A DNA stretch of 64,000 nt from Mytilisepta virgata (taxonomy: Eukaryota > Mollusca > Bivalvia > Mytilida > Mytilidae). The stretch is taken from NCBI GenBank assembly GCA_028015205.1, contig CM051515.1:10434001-10498000 (forward strand), in the 5' to 3' direction. Positions within the stretch are counted from its first letter, which is position 1, and each line of letters opens with the position of its first letter. Made by a program: the position numbers and the translations under genes. The notes under the pieces were generated by a model. The model saw only the letters and a program-made list of their open reading frames with translations. It did not search any database and was not told the DNA's origin. Below, in pieces: positions 24,901 through 35,212 of this stretch.

Positions 24901-27900
24901 AAAGAGGAGTTTAGGTCACAAGAAAGTGTGAAAGACGGACGGACGGGGGCGATAACAATATCCCCGAACTTCTTCGAAATGCGGGGATAATCAGAATTTG
25001 ACTGATTGAGGATGAATATGTTGTCTGAGAATTTCACATCTCTACGTTGACACGTTCCTTTAAATGCTGAAATTATCGACGAGTTAACTGAAACGTTCTC
25101 AATCCGACATGTTTATCCTTCCGGTCAGGAACCAGACTATTTTTAACTTTTTCGGCTATAAATTTACTACTGGTTGGATTATTTTGCAGTCATAAAAGTA
25201 CAGTTTTATGACTTTTATCCCTGATGTTGATAATATACATATGTCGATTAAACAATACAGCTAATCTGCGTTACAACAGTTAAAAATTAAAGTCTTAAAC
25301 GACTATAACATATACGTAATATTGGGCATTTGTGTCTATTTACTTTGCTGTTTCTTAAGCTTTTACATGTATTTCTCGGATTGCTCTGTTAAGAACAACT
25401 CTGACCGTTTTCATTCACACTTATTTCCAGTTATAGACGATATACCACAAGCACATGTATGTTGCATCCCCTCTTTTTCCTCTGCGTATATATCCCCTTT
25501 TTGTCTGCAACACCCCACAACCTTCATTGTAAAATTTGGTTTTTAATTTTTCATCATTTCATGAAAGAAGTATCACAATATTATATCATAACTGAAACAA
25601 AAAAAAAAAATTACAATGAAAGGTTAATTGTAGTGTTGTAGAGAAAAAAAACGAGAGGTGGGATGCAATACTCTAAATCAATTCCCCATATACGGCGTCA
25701 GTAGACGAAATTTGGACATTTGATTTATGCTATAAATGATGGTGAATCGATTGACAACATTGAAAATTTGCTGAAGCTTCAACATTGTTTCAATGTAGAA
25801 ACAACGCTGCTTATTTGATAGTTGAAGAATGGTTGATAATTAAATCATGAATCAACGTTGATCCCTCAATCATCGATTTTAGTTTGTAATTCTAGTGTTG
25901 ATGCAATGATGAAATTAAAAAAAAAAAAACATAATCCAATACCGGTTGAATGTTATATATCAAACTTGATTTTAATTCACGATTATTAATCAATGATCCA
26001 GTAATTCAATAAAAGCTTAAAATACACAACCATCATGGATGTACAAATAATAAATAATAAAAAAAATAAGCACAACGAATTGATAAATAAATTGCATTCA
26101 AAATACCGGTAGAAAAGCTTTTGAAATCGCGTAAAAGATATCAGTCATGATTTCCGCGTTTTATGTCACGTGACCATGATGATAAATTTTAAAATCTTGG
26201 TTTGTGGGAAAGAAGAGGCAAAGAAGGCTTCCGATAAAAGCAGTTCAAATGGCATTGTATAGATAATGTTCTGTCGAAGTCAAATTCAAAGATTGGTAAG
26301 TAACATGTAATGTAATTATACAGACTGCTTTCGAATCAACCTACAGTACATAAGAAACATCATCGACCATGTAAACAAATAATGTTGACATCATTAATCA
26401 ATGCGCGACTACGTACTCATGATCAGCACTAGTACTGGAATACTGACATCAAGATATTGTGAATTATAATGTTAAAATTGATTGACTGAATTTATTTTCT
26501 ATTAGTATATGGATGTTTATCTTCCTTTTCCTGTAAGGACTTGAAAATATATTGAGCCTCGTCCCTCGTTAGATAATTTACAAGTACAAGGTATATAACT
26601 TTTTGCTTTTTTTCTGCTTATTTTTTGTTTTATAGTGATGCAGTAAAATTTATTACATTAGAATGCAAAATATTTATAGTATAACTTATCGCTGAATTCA
26701 AATACCAGAAATAAACAACGCGTGACCGAACTACGCAGTAAAGTACGAGTGCGCGCATCGCAGAAGTTATTCACAGATGTAGGGTCACAAGTTGTTTATT
26801 TCTAGCATTTTAATTCAGTGATTAGTTATACATTGTATTACATTGTACAGAATCTAGCATTTTAGACCGAATAAAGTGAAATAAAACGGACCATGTCTTA
26901 TGATATATCTCTGCGGCAATTGTTACGTTACTTCCTAGAGTGAAATAACAGTTTTTCTTCTCACATGTGATTTACCAGATTTCCTTCTACCCGGATACTA
27001 CAACAAATCACCTGTTACAATGTAATACATGAGTTTATTCAACCAGACTATTTGTATTTAAATAAATCATCATTGGAAACAAGTCCAGGTACTAAAATTT
27101 ACAGACTAGGTTGAATGTGAAGATATTCCCCAAATTCTAATAGGATTGTTGATATGGGAAGAAAAATGAAGCACGTGACTGAACATTTTTGCAGGTGATT
27201 TATTTGGATCAAGCTCCAGTGTTTTAAACTATGTGATACACGCACAATACATTCTTTTGAGACGTGGTGTGAAAAAGAACAAAACTTGCTAACAAAACAA
27301 CTACACATTTTTTTACTTAAATTGGTATTCAACTGAGGGATTTTATATATAAAATATTGGAAAAAATGTCATAAATAATACAATGTACGAAGTTAAATTT
27401 CGTTTTCATGGACATCCTCAAACAGCAAAATTTTATTGTTCGGAGAGTTACATGCCTCATGGTCTGAAAAATTCTCAAATATGAGTCGAAATAAAAATAC
27501 GAGAAAATGGATATATGCAACAGTGACGGTATTTTACGATCTGCTTTGTCTCAATAAATATTCTGGGCTGTGAGAGCATGTTATATAATGACTTTTAACT
27601 GTTGATTTCGATTTCAAATGGATCTAAATGTAACCTGTAGCATATAAAATAAATAAAACTAAATTCAGAGCAAAAATGTGTTATGCTCCTGTATCATGAA
27701 AGAAGTCTGCTGTTTCATTGTATATTTTGGATATTTTGTTTCAGTCCAGTTTCTTCACAAAGTATTGTATGGTCTGCCAGGAGCTCAGTTGTGGTAAAGA
27801 CTTCTAGACAATCTGACTTTACATGTAGTTTGAAAATGTGATGAGGTTGCATTTGTTAGTTTGTATAATTTCCCCAGTATCCCCATTAAATAATGTGTAC

Positions 27901-30900
27901 CTATTACATGTACTGTATCAGATGTACAAGACAGCAGAAAACTCCAATAAAATTTCCTTAGTTAGCAAACAATGTTAAACACTTCCGTTTGTACAATACA
28001 ATTAATCACATAATAATTTTGTGTAATTGCCACAAAAATATAATTTAGCAAATTTTATATAGCAAAACCTTAAAAACTCATTTTCAACGGTAAACCAACT
28101 TTTAATCAACGTTGAAATACCAACATTGAAACACTGTATATACATCAACGTTGATCCTGTTTGCAAATCCTGCACTTATTTCAACGTTGATCCAACACAA
28201 CCTGTTAACGTTGAATCAATATTGAAACAATCCTGATGTGCCAGGTGGGATGGCGATCTTACTGTCTCTTTAATAGGTAGATAAATAAAACATGATAACA
28301 TATACTTTTCACGCATCGCTGTACTGATAAGACAGAAAAATCTCAACCTACGAAAATTGTGAAATTCCAGCTGAAGGGATAAAAGAAAATTTATTCCGTA
28401 GTTTCCTAGTGATATAAAATATCGGAATTCTAGTTATGATGCCAATCCTAATTACCTTGTTGTCGTAAAATTAATGATTTGTGGAATGTGCTGTCGTATT
28501 TCTTGTAGGTTATTTATCCTTCAAGGTCTCATATGTGTTATTTTAGTAATACTGGAATTGATCAACTTGGATATATTCTCATGTTTCAGAATGTTTTCAA
28601 TCAATGTCCAGTAATAATTAAAAATAACTTACCGCTGCTGCCAGAAAATTGGGCGATGATGTGAGTGCTCGAAAGCAAAATCCTGACGTTAGTGTGAATC
28701 CACTTCCACAAGTGCGCGTGGTGCTACACGCTGTAAAACAAATGATTAAATAATGTTTTTAATAACTCTAGATCATAAACAGACAATGATTCCAGTCGAA
28801 ACTTAAGATTTTGATTTCCAAATTATATGCTATGTGATTTGCTTGGTTTTCTTTCCCTATGTAAATTTCGATTAAGTTTGAAAAAATCAGTGAATCAGTA
28901 TTGTACACATTATCGTTAACCAGAAAATTAAAAGCAATTACGCCTTTTGTAGAATTATTACATATTAAAAAGTGCTTTAGAAGACTTTTTATTGTCCATC
29001 AAAGAATTTTATAACTTTAATCAACTATTACACTATGTATTTTCATACTGTCGAGCGGAGCTTTAATGCAATGCAATTCGTAGATAATTGACGTTGGTTG
29101 TTAAAGCAGACTTTTGGTGGATGATATGCACGGATCAAGGTTTTCATGTATTTTTGTATAATTGTATGGTTATTTGTACTACTAAGAGGAAAATGGCTTT
29201 GAATAATTTGACAGATTATGATTCACCCAAGCAATAGTCTGACATATTAAAAAACAGTTACAAAAGTAACAATGAAACCCTCTACGACTAAAACTCCATA
29301 AAAAGGACAAATATACCTAAGGAGCAATCAATAAAACGTAACTCTGAACCAGGGTAGGAAATATTGTTCTAATGCAAACTCATTAGCAATTTCCAAATGG
29401 TTTATCCAGACACCATGAAATATCATTTGAATTCCTCAATTTTCATACACAAGAATATCATCAATTTAGGGTCTCTTCTTGTTTTGAGTTTTGATGCTTG
29501 GTGTGTGCTGATAAAAAATGTAATGTTTTTGAAATATTCTTTGTATGACATCAGACGTTGATTTATAACATCCGTCATATGACAATGTTCTAGCTACTAT
29601 TTGATATTGAGTTATACTTTTCTTATATTGTTTCTGTCATATTTGGAGGTACTGAGTTTATATAAATTGTTGTTTTACATTAGATCTTTCGAACAAAGAA
29701 TTAGGAGAATTGGAATATATTTGAACATTTTTTCTTGAATCATGAAACATCTCTTCGCAGACAAGAGGGTGGTTGGCAGATGGGAAATGCAGAGTATGTT
29801 TACCGCAGTTTAATTTTTACCCCGTAAAAAAACTGGAAACATATTCTAAATACTGATTATATTGTCCCGATATAAACTTAAGTTTTCCGTTTTCCTCTAT
29901 TCATCAACGTTTGAAGCTTTGATATCCTGAAATCGAGGCCTGTGACGTATATACTAATCATATCTAATATTTTAATCAAATGGGAAAGTTGTGGTGTTAT
30001 ACCAATTTTTGGGTATTTTATTCATTTATGCAAAGTTGCCCTTGATTGCCAAATTATAGTACAGAAAAAGATAGTTTGAAATTGGTATATAATTTAAGAA
30101 ATTTTCAGCAAAATTAGTGTGCTTTTCTTAAATAACGCACGAGGCTTTCATACGTACTTGCTGTTGGACAGGTAGGAGGAGTCGGGCATGTTGTTCCACT
30201 GAATAACGAGAGCAACCCTGGTAATAATGCGAGTAACAAAACTGTAAAAACAAAATATGCTATGACAATTTTAAACAGCGTTCTTAAAATGAAAGTGTTA
30301 TGTTAGATTATATACCTCTACATATACCATCAGAACAGCTCATTGATCAACTGAAGGTGGTAACATCTTTGGAAAAGCTTTCGACTGAAGCAGTTCAGTC
30401 GCGGCCTGTCACTGTTTAATCAGAAATTTAAAAAAAAATCAATTTTTTATTAAGCATTTATTGTTTATAATTTGTTGACTTTTCAGTTTTATGTAGATAG
30501 GCATTGGCTGTTCTAAGAAAAACGTAGAAATTTCTACTATTGTCTCTGCACAGTTGCGCTTCTGCAAACTTTAGAAAAAATATTTTTTGGTATATTACAA
30601 TGAGTCTTTCCATAGATAAAAACCAGACAACATATTTGCTGAAATAACGTAATGGTAATTAATTATTTTGTTGGTGTAATTGGATGTAATTTGTAATTAA
30701 ACCATTTCCCAATTACATGCCAGTGTATTTTAATTAATTATCATTGTAAAATATTATCTAATTGCAATAATTATTTTTTGAACTTTTCTAACGAAGCTTG
30801 GTAATATCTATACGATACTTTGTCCCGTTGCTTTCGAAAATTTGACAATGATGGTATAGTATCTCCAAAAGAAGAGGGTAGATTTTACAATTTTTTTTAA

Positions 30901-33900
30901 ATGAACTAGTTTGTAAGAAGAGGGTAGATTTTAGAATTTTCTTTTAAATGAACTAGTTTCTTAAAGTTGAGATTTGTATACAATTCAAGAATTAATATTT
31001 AACGTTTTTAAAAGGCTTATTAAAGGTTAAGTAGAGGGTTTATAATTTGTATTTAGTATACAAAAATATTACATGGTTATTTAATAGTTGTTATGCTTAT
31101 TATAATACAGTTTTAGGTCTGTAGTTCGGTTTCACCAGACTGCTGTTAATAATAAAAGTTTATTAACGGAAGTTTTTCTTCTTGCACCTTGTAGCCAGGG
31201 CGTAAAGAGATTTAGCCGGTAATGTTGTATAGATAGTGATTTAAGGTAGGAGGTACCTAAATGGGCTCCATCTCAGATTTTTATCAAATTTAGCATGCAA
31301 CTAGAGTACGTTGAATTGTGTCTGAAAATAATAAAAAAATAATGTATGTCACTTTAATAATTCCATAAATATGGTGTTTCATGTTTTCGCAAACAGTTGT
31401 GTAAATACATAGAATGCACGTAGATACCGCTACAAAAAGTCAAATATTTAGACTTTAAATTTTGATTTTTAAAAAATACAGTCTCTAGAAATTTAAAAAA
31501 GGATATATTATTGCCATTGAAATTTCCTTTTCATTGATATAAAATTTACCAGGGGTCACCAGGTTCGTTTTTTTAGTATATTAGATTTATTACTATATGA
31601 AAAGTAATAATAAGCATCAAAAAGCCAAAATAAGCGTAACGTCGTCACGACCTCGAGATAAAACCAGAGGCTCCCAGGAGCATGTATCGCTCACCTGATT
31701 GTCTATTACATATAGCAACCAGCTTCCACAGGGATAAAAGTTCGGCTGTGTTGGCCATCTTGGTTGATAGTTTGGGTCAACGAACATAATTCTAAAAGAG
31801 GACCATCTAAGGACCATTGCTGCTAAGTTTGGTTCGAACCTCTTGGTAGTTTCAGACAAGAAGATTTTTTAATGAATTTTCCATAGGGTCAAATGTTAAA
31901 CTATATTCGGCTGTAGCGGCCATCTCGGTTGACAGTCCAGGTCATCCGATCCAATTCTGAAATAGGACAATCTAAGGACCATTGCTGTGTTCGGCTGTGA
32001 AGGCCATCCTGGTCGGAGATCGGGGCCATCAGACAAACTTTCGTAAGAGGACCACCTTACGATCATTCCACCACAGTTTGGTTTTAATTGGGCAAGGATC
32101 ATTTCATACAAGAAGATTTTTAAATAAATTTCCCATTAGGTCCTACGTTTTAATTAAGTTCAGCTGTGGCGGCCATCTTGGTTGATCGCCAGGTTAATCA
32201 GACACAATTCTGAAAAAGGATCATCTAAGGACCATTGCTGCTACGTTTGGTTGTTATTGGCTTAGTAGTTTCAGACAAGAAGATTTATAAATGAATTTCC
32301 CATAGGGTCCTATGTTAATCTAAGTTCGGCTGTGTTGACTATCTTGGTTTTTATATCAACATTATATTGAAAAAAATATAAAAGCTATATATGAAATATT
32401 TTGAGTTCGAAATATACATTAATTTACTCATATGAGGTAGAATTCCTTGACGGGCTTAGAAGAAGTTAGCCCATCTTTTTAATTTCAGCTTCCGCTACAT
32501 AGATGATGTTTTATCACTCAACAATTTACGTTTTGGGAATTTCTTGCATCTCATCCATCCCAATGAGCTCGAAATTAACACCATTCGTCAAATTCCCATT
32601 TTAAGCGGCAATACTCTAGAAGCGCCGGCGTATGGAGTATACATTTCACAACTCATACGTTATTCCAGAGTTTTTGACATATACATTGACTTCCGGAACA
32701 GAGCCCCGCTCCTGACAGAAAAGTTGCTCAGATAGGGGTATGTTGCTCCTAAGTTGGCGTCATCCTTATTACAGTTTTATGGACGTCATCAAAAAGGTAT
32801 GAAAAAACCGTTTCCCAAATGAAAATGGACCTGTTTTATTGATGTTATCCCTTCCTCATACCGGATTTGACATGGGCAGCATGGCGGGTGTCCTGTAGGT
32901 TTTTTGGTGGGGTCCATGTTGTTCATATGTTTTTAGTTTTCAATTGTAGTGCATGTATTGTTTTCGTCTTGTCATCGTTGTTCTCCGGAGTTTATCGGTT
33001 GTTTCGATTTCCCCCTCCTTCGAATATCCCTTTGGTATTGCTTGACTTTAGTTAAATCCGCTTGTTTTGACCTCTATTCTCGTTCACGTTATAGGATGGA
33101 AATCGAAAGAATTCGGTCTACGATCTGCATCTTACATGCACGCGATTCGCACGTTACAAGCACACCATTCACATGTTACTTGACTATTTTGTGCGTAGAA
33201 CGTTCAACAGTCACAAAAAGAAGATTTTAGCGAAGACTACTGATAATTTCAAAGGGAACAAGTAAGTAATGTTTTTCTCGCGACATGCATCGTATTCATT
33301 CTGTTAGAAATGTGTCTTAAACTCTTTCCACAGCATTTGTATTCGTGAGTCCTACACTAAAAGAAGCAACAAAAAAAATCATTCTTGCTCTTCATTATCT
33401 TTAGACGAGACAGGTTATTTTAATTAATTATTGTTCATGGGGTAAATGTTTATGCATAATGGAGCATTTCATGGTTTGAGATGATTATATAATAAGTCAA
33501 GTGATAAGAAATGTCTCCAAGTCAAGCCCGACAGAAATATGTCCTGTATAATCAAACACAATCAATTAAACCTAATTTGCAATAATATTTTTTGTAAACC
33601 TCGATATTTCGAAGTCAAAGGGTTTGAAATGAGTTCGAGGCATTTGTAGTTTGGGATATCGAGGTCTGGAAAAATCAATTTCTGAACTAAAGATTATATA
33701 ATCATTCGTTTCGCCAACATCAGATTGTTAAAGTTTGATCACGAATCAATCACCTATAAACATCAATTAGTTATACATTTACTTGGTAATCATATCGATC
33801 TGGCTTCTATTTTTACATCTTTTTATATTTGTTTTTAGCCTTATTTAAGACAAACGCATTTTGAGGTTTTAAGTGTAAAATATGTGATTTTATGGATTTT

Positions 33901-34254
33901 AAGAATAATAGAATTAGTTGGCGAATTCTAGAAATCCGTTTTTGAGTTTAAATAAATAGAAATAAATGAAAACGAAACAAAGTTATCATCTCGAAAGAAA
34001 TACAATCATTTTTGTACAGAATCAAATATTCCGATATTCAAATGACGAAACATTCCTTCACGATGAACATATTTGGAAATTTGAATCGTGAAGATAAACA
34101 AAAACATTGCTGCTTTGCTTATAACAAAATACATACGATAAAATATTGCATTATCATCTCCAAAGGATCCGCCAGCAAATGTGCCTGATGTAATGTCGGC
34201 TCCAAAATCAGGTCCATTCTGTACAATGAAGACATTCTCCCCAGATGAAGTCAT
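9822..34254 (-). CDS. Type II membrane C-type lectin-like protein, 7 coding exons
   Basis: Spliced gene on the minus strand. Coding exons: 34254-34137, 30241-30158, 28730-28633, 22670-22586, 16775-16647, 10650-10550, 9908-9822. All introns are GT-AG and every phase joins exactly, giving 702 nt and 233 residues. Residues 1-36 are a soluble, probably cytoplasmic, N-terminus without a signal peptide. Residues ~37-54 are a leucine-rich membrane segment, followed by a Cys/Thr/Pro stalk to ~74. Residues 75-205 are a C-type lectin-like domain with the canonical cysteines: C75/C86 (long-form pair), C103 with C201, and C179 with C193. The sequence GGQLVE after C103 and LCEQ at C201 fit the fold. The EPN/QPD motif is absent and the WND site reads RND, so calcium-dependent sugar binding is unlikely; a protein-ligand or self-recognition role is inference. 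Residues 206-233 form a Cys-rich tail with CTCDC. An alternative last exon is listed separately. No ribosomal or database evidence could be checked. Confidence 0.85.
10550..10650 (-). CDS. Lectin-like gene, exon 6 (end of CTLD)
   Basis: 101 nt from acceptor attgatag to donor GTAAGT. It encodes residues 172-205: GGGGYPDCVTLS, then ERNDC and LCEQKL. These give C179, C193 and C201, the conserved C-terminal cysteines of the fold. It ends in phase 0, so it can join either terminal exon (9908-9822 or 5162-5130). Confidence 0.88.
10651..11779. other. Lectin intron 5, 3' part
   Basis: AT-rich intron sequence, no feature recognised. Confidence 0.6.
11780..12125. mobile_element. MITE-like hairpin element, copy 1
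   Basis: Contains CACTCTAAGAAGTGACGTCA and, at 11977-12120, inverted arms AGTATAACTAATCGCTGAAT / ATTCATCGATTAGTTATACT with CAACTTGTCACCG / CGGTCACGCGTTG inside. Shared with 26.64-27.02 and 60.23-60.58 kb. No coding capacity. Confidence 0.6.
12126..15669. other. Lectin intron 5, 5' and middle part
   Basis: Intron sequence holding the family C hammerhead (13.2 kb). A 65-codon frame at 14588-14785 is not recognised and has no splice support. Confidence 0.55.
13233..13278 (-). ncRNA. Hammerhead ribozyme copy C1, sense to the lectin pre-mRNA
   Basis: On the minus strand: CTGATGA 13272-13266, stem II plus loop 13265-13253 (GTCG...CAAT, one C/A mismatch likely from CpG decay), GAA 13252-13250, palindromic stem III ATGTGCACAT 13249-13240, C17 at 13239, cleavage before 13238. 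Stem I is weak: TATAA against TTGTG with G-U pairs. It lies in the intron between lectin exons 5 and 6, in the sense orientation. Confidence 0.68.
15670..15955 (+). repeat. Family B unit in an intron of the lectin gene
   Basis: TTACCAGTATTTAGCAAAAT, TCTAAGGGTTCATCCTTG, the hammerhead and TATCTAATATTAGTATC, followed by unrelated sequence. A single diverged unit, antisense to the lectin gene. Confidence 0.8.
15858..15904 (+). ncRNA. Hammerhead ribozyme copy B4 (weak stem II)
   Basis: Stem I ATGCTG/CAGCAT intact, CTGATGA 15864-15870, stem II GAGG with CCGT (mismatch), GAA 15884-15886, U16.1 15897, A17 15898. Confidence 0.7.
16647..16775 (-). CDS. Lectin-like gene, exon 5 (CTLD core)
   Basis: 129 nt from acceptor ttttttcactag to donor GTATGT. 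It encodes residues 129-171. This region should hold the WIGL strand and the calcium-site loop. A weak WIGL counterpart (DIVGV) is visible, no EPN or QPD motif is present, and the loop is rich in Gly and Pro. It leaves one base (G). Confidence 0.82.
17050..17720. repeat. ~150-bp tandem repeat (reverse orientation)
   Basis: Four diverged units built from GGCCGCCAGATCCGAACATG, GTTTAACATAGGACC, TTTACTTAAAAATTTTCTTG and AGCAATGGTCCTTAGGTGG. It is the inverse of the 31.69-32.35 kb array. Begins beside GACTCACCTG. Confidence 0.8.
18230..19731 (+). pseudogene. Gypsy-type LTR retrotransposon remnant, protease and integrase part
   Basis: Decayed pol reading on the plus strand. GDTGASQTLLL at 18238-18270 is an aspartic protease active site, followed by VPLHVFLSSDLVSG-like text near 18350-18390 and an ACAVTRA linker near 18547. 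An integrase zinc-binding end (HLGVNKTYKN) is at ~18955-18990, and an integrase core start (LIDCLGPLPKAESSNRYIL) at ~19128-19185 with an IPLRSTKAK-like stretch after it. KLGIKQ and SSAYH near 19325-19360 and LGFSPFELVFEH near 19500-19540 continue the core. Stops and frameshifts are frequent. The family's usual reverse transcriptase does not lie between protease and integrase here. The element is interrupted at 19732 by a foldback insertion. Confidence 0.82.
19732..21070. mobile_element. Foldback DNA element with long inverted repeats, inserted in the gypsy remnant
   Basis: Ends TTACAGATGGTTGAGCGTG at the left and the inverted CACGTTCAACCAAGTGTAA at the right. The subterminal parts carry many ~20-bp units of the type CACGATTCGCACGTTACACG, in opposite orientation at the two ends. 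The inverted similarity extends inwards: GGCTAAAACAACGTTTAATT near 20331 is the inverse of AATTAGATGTTGTTTTAGCC near 20614. No transposase frame was seen, so it is non-autonomous. No clear target duplication was found. It splits a gypsy pol remnant, so it is the younger insertion. Confidence 0.8.
21071..22080 (+). pseudogene. Gypsy remnant continued: integrase C-terminus, then reverse transcriptase start
   Basis: After the foldback insertion the same element resumes. DLNYFLKTPYRSRQTMLCRV and NMLKPYVDRN (21146-21245) are the integrase C-terminal end. LLSEYKHLFRDVSTRTDKLF and HDVEVGVATHVKQQSYRPSP (~21420-21545) are the segment that precedes reverse transcriptase in gypsy pol. SNCSSLCILVPNKDGHW (~21610-21665) is the first RT motif. 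The catalytic RT core is missing: the sequence jumps to unrelated text after ~21670. The 3' limit is approximate. Order protease-integrase-RT is that of the Gmr1 group of Ty3/gypsy elements. Confidence 0.75.
22586..22670 (-). CDS. Lectin-like gene, exon 4 (CTLD helix 1 and GGxLV strand)
   Basis: 85 nt from acceptor tttttag to donor GTAAGT. It encodes residues 101-128. C103 and GGQLVEFDSVPEFNAALGFL match the highly typical CTLD stretch C..GG.LV.i.s..E...l..fl. It leaves one base (A), which makes a Thr codon with the next exon. Confidence 0.88.
22671..24039. other. Lectin intron 3, 3' part
   Basis: Two plus-strand frames of 72-73 codons (22874-23095, 23241-23459) have no recognisable domain. 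Otherwise AT-rich intron. Confidence 0.5.
24040..24990. repeat. Element of ~125-bp tandem units with inverted ends
   Basis: Left TATCCCCGCAC (24101) and right TGCGGGGATAA (24981) are inverted. Between them are units of AAAATTCTAAAACCTTATTG, ACAGTATGTGACAATACTGT and GAGGAGTTTAGGTCACAAG. It ends in GACGGACGGACGGGGG. Confidence 0.8.
25656..28252. other. Region bounded by a 10-bp direct repeat, candidate composite insertion
   Basis: AGGTGGGATG occurs at 25656-25665 and 28243-28252. Both inner ends carry TTCAACGTTGA-type words (25740-25880; 28085-28230) such as ATCAACGTTGATCC. The interior holds a MITE-like hairpin. This could be a 2.6 kb insertion with target duplication. Confidence 0.4.
26640..27020. 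mobile_element. MITE-like hairpin element, copy 2 (reversed)
   Basis: Inverted arms at 26679-26832 (AGTATAACTTATCGCTGAAT and its inverse), followed by AATAAAGTGAAATAAAACGG, CCTAGAGTGAAATAACAG and AAATCACCTGTTACAATGTA. Lies inside the larger 25.66-28.25 kb region. Confidence 0.6.
28633..28730 (-). CDS. Lectin-like gene, exon 3 (start of CTLD)
   Basis: 98 nt from acceptor ttttacag to donor GTAAGT. It encodes residues 68-100. CGSGFTLTSGFCF (75-87) is the N-terminal strand and first disulfide pair of a long-form C-type lectin-like domain; SSPNFLAAA is the start of helix 1. It ends in phase 0. Confidence 0.87.
28731..30157. other. Lectin intron 2
   Basis: AT-rich intron, nothing recognised. Confidence 0.6.
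30158..30241 (-). CDS. Lectin-like gene, exon 2 (membrane anchor and stalk)
   Basis: 84 nt between acceptor tttttacag and donor GTACGT. It encodes residues 40-67: a Leu-rich helix, then TTCPTPPTCPTA. This is the transmembrane anchor plus the start of a Cys/Pro/Thr stalk. It enters in phase 1 and leaves one base (A), which completes a Thr codon with the next exon. Confidence 0.82.
30242..31649. other. Lectin intron 1, 3' part
   Basis: Contains a 46-bp direct duplication (GAAGAGGGTAGATTTTA at 30871 and 30917). Otherwise nothing recognised. Confidence 0.6.
31650..32345. repeat. ~150-bp tandem repeat element
   Basis: Starts with AGAGGCTCCCAGGAGC and TATCGCTCACCTG, then four to five units of GTTCGGCTGTGGCGGCCATC, AGGACCATCTAAGGACCATT, TTTCAGACAAGAAGAT and CCATAGGGTCC. 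The same family as 17.05 kb. Confidence 0.85.
32480..33055 (+). pseudogene. Reverse transcriptase fragment (YIDD type), decayed
   Basis: FNFSFRYIDDVLSLNNLRFG (32486-32545) holds the catalytic YIDD box. It is followed by HPNELEI, then after an internal deletion by APAYGVYISQLIRYSR (32621-32670) and LLTEKLLR. A further FYGRHQK-type end lies near 32775. I recognise this as the C-terminal half of a reverse transcriptase frequent in mollusc and other animal genomes; a Penelope-related origin is possible but not certain. The trailing part resembles its 3' UTR. It is not functional. Confidence 0.7.
33115..33215. mobile_element. Terminal fragment of the foldback element
   Basis: Contains GCACGCGATTCGCACGTTAC, more CACGTTAC-type subterminal units and the degraded terminus GCGTAGAACGTTCAAC. 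It sits directly after a reverse transcriptase remnant. Confidence 0.55.
33216..34136. other. Lectin intron 1, 5' part
   Basis: AT-rich intron, nothing recognised. Confidence 0.55.
34137..34254 (-). CDS. Lectin-like gene, exon 1 (start codon)
   Basis: ATG at 34254-34252 opens 39 codons plus one base (residues 1-39, starting MTSSGENVF and ending AIFY). The exon ends at a good donor, C|GTATGT. It encodes the cytoplasmic N-terminus and the first residues of the membrane helix. The frame stays open past the donor, but the phase-1 end joins the next exon as a Leu codon and continues a hydrophobic run, which supports the splice. A possible acceptor (tttgttttag, AG at 34302-34301) lies 46 bases upstream of the ATG, so 5' UTR exons may lie at higher coordinates. 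No promoter could be identified. Confidence 0.8.
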
Positions 34255-34374
34255 TTTCCGAAGATGAAATAGGAATATACCTTATTTACCAAATATTGTA
34301 CTAAAACAAACAAAAAGGAAACAAATTAGTTTTATCATCACTAAAAAAGTGTCCTTATTGTACAAAACACTAGA

Positions 34375-34745
34375 AACGAGTGCCCCTGATGTAATAAAGG
34401 CAGGGTGTTCTACAACCCCTGATGGCCCAAATATTTGAAAATCAAAATTCTAAACATTATTGCACATGCATGAAATGATGAATGAATGAGGAGTTTAGGT
34501 CACAAGTTTAAATTTCTAACTTTCGAACTTCGACCCCCTGTGGGCACTAATTTTTGAAAATACACAAAATTCTAAAACCTTATTGCTCATCTACATACAG
34601 TTTGTGACAATAATGTATAGAAATTAAATGCATGGAGTTAAAAATGAACGAGTAGTTCTGGAGAAAAGGTTATCTAACGGCGGACAGACGGATCGACGGA
34701 CAGATTACAAATATCCTCGAAATTTATTCGAAGTGCGGGGATAAT
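34375..34745. repeat. Short copy of the 24-kb type element
   Basis: AAAATTCTAAAACCTTATTG, GTGACAATAATGTATAGAAA and the end GGACAGACGGATCG...GTGCGGGGATAAT match the 24.04-24.99 kb element. Confidence 0.75.
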
Positions 34746-35212
34746 TAACAATTATGCAAGGACATTTTTTTCCTTGTGCCAGTGTTTTTCATGTGTTGGA
34801 ATCCACAATCAGTTGTGTTTATGAAATGTGGCATTATTCTAATTATAACTTTAATTTCTAAAACTGCATGGGTATGGAATCAACTTTTTATGGTGTCTTT
34901 GGTTATTTGTTCCTTTCTTGACTCAACGATTCTGCGTCTCACGACCTCGACATCTGTTTTTGTGATAAAAACAATTAAGCATGCCCTAAAAGTCAACACG
35001 GTTCATACTTTTTTACACAAAATTTGCACACATACACATGCGTCAAATTTGTTTTAACTGACGACATAGGATATTTGAGATATTCCAGAAGAAGAAAATA
35101 CAATAAATAATGAGAACTATTGGGATATAGAAGGTAGAGTATAATTTTTAACTTTTAATTTCAAGGAACATTTGAGATACATGTATTCCAGGAAAAAAAA
35201 CGTGTAGTTTAA

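Noticed and set aside
31617..32185. Several frames of 67-80 codons on both strands
   Set aside because: They repeat the same peptide words (RWSSF, PNYQPRWP) because they are translations of the ~150-bp tandem repeat.
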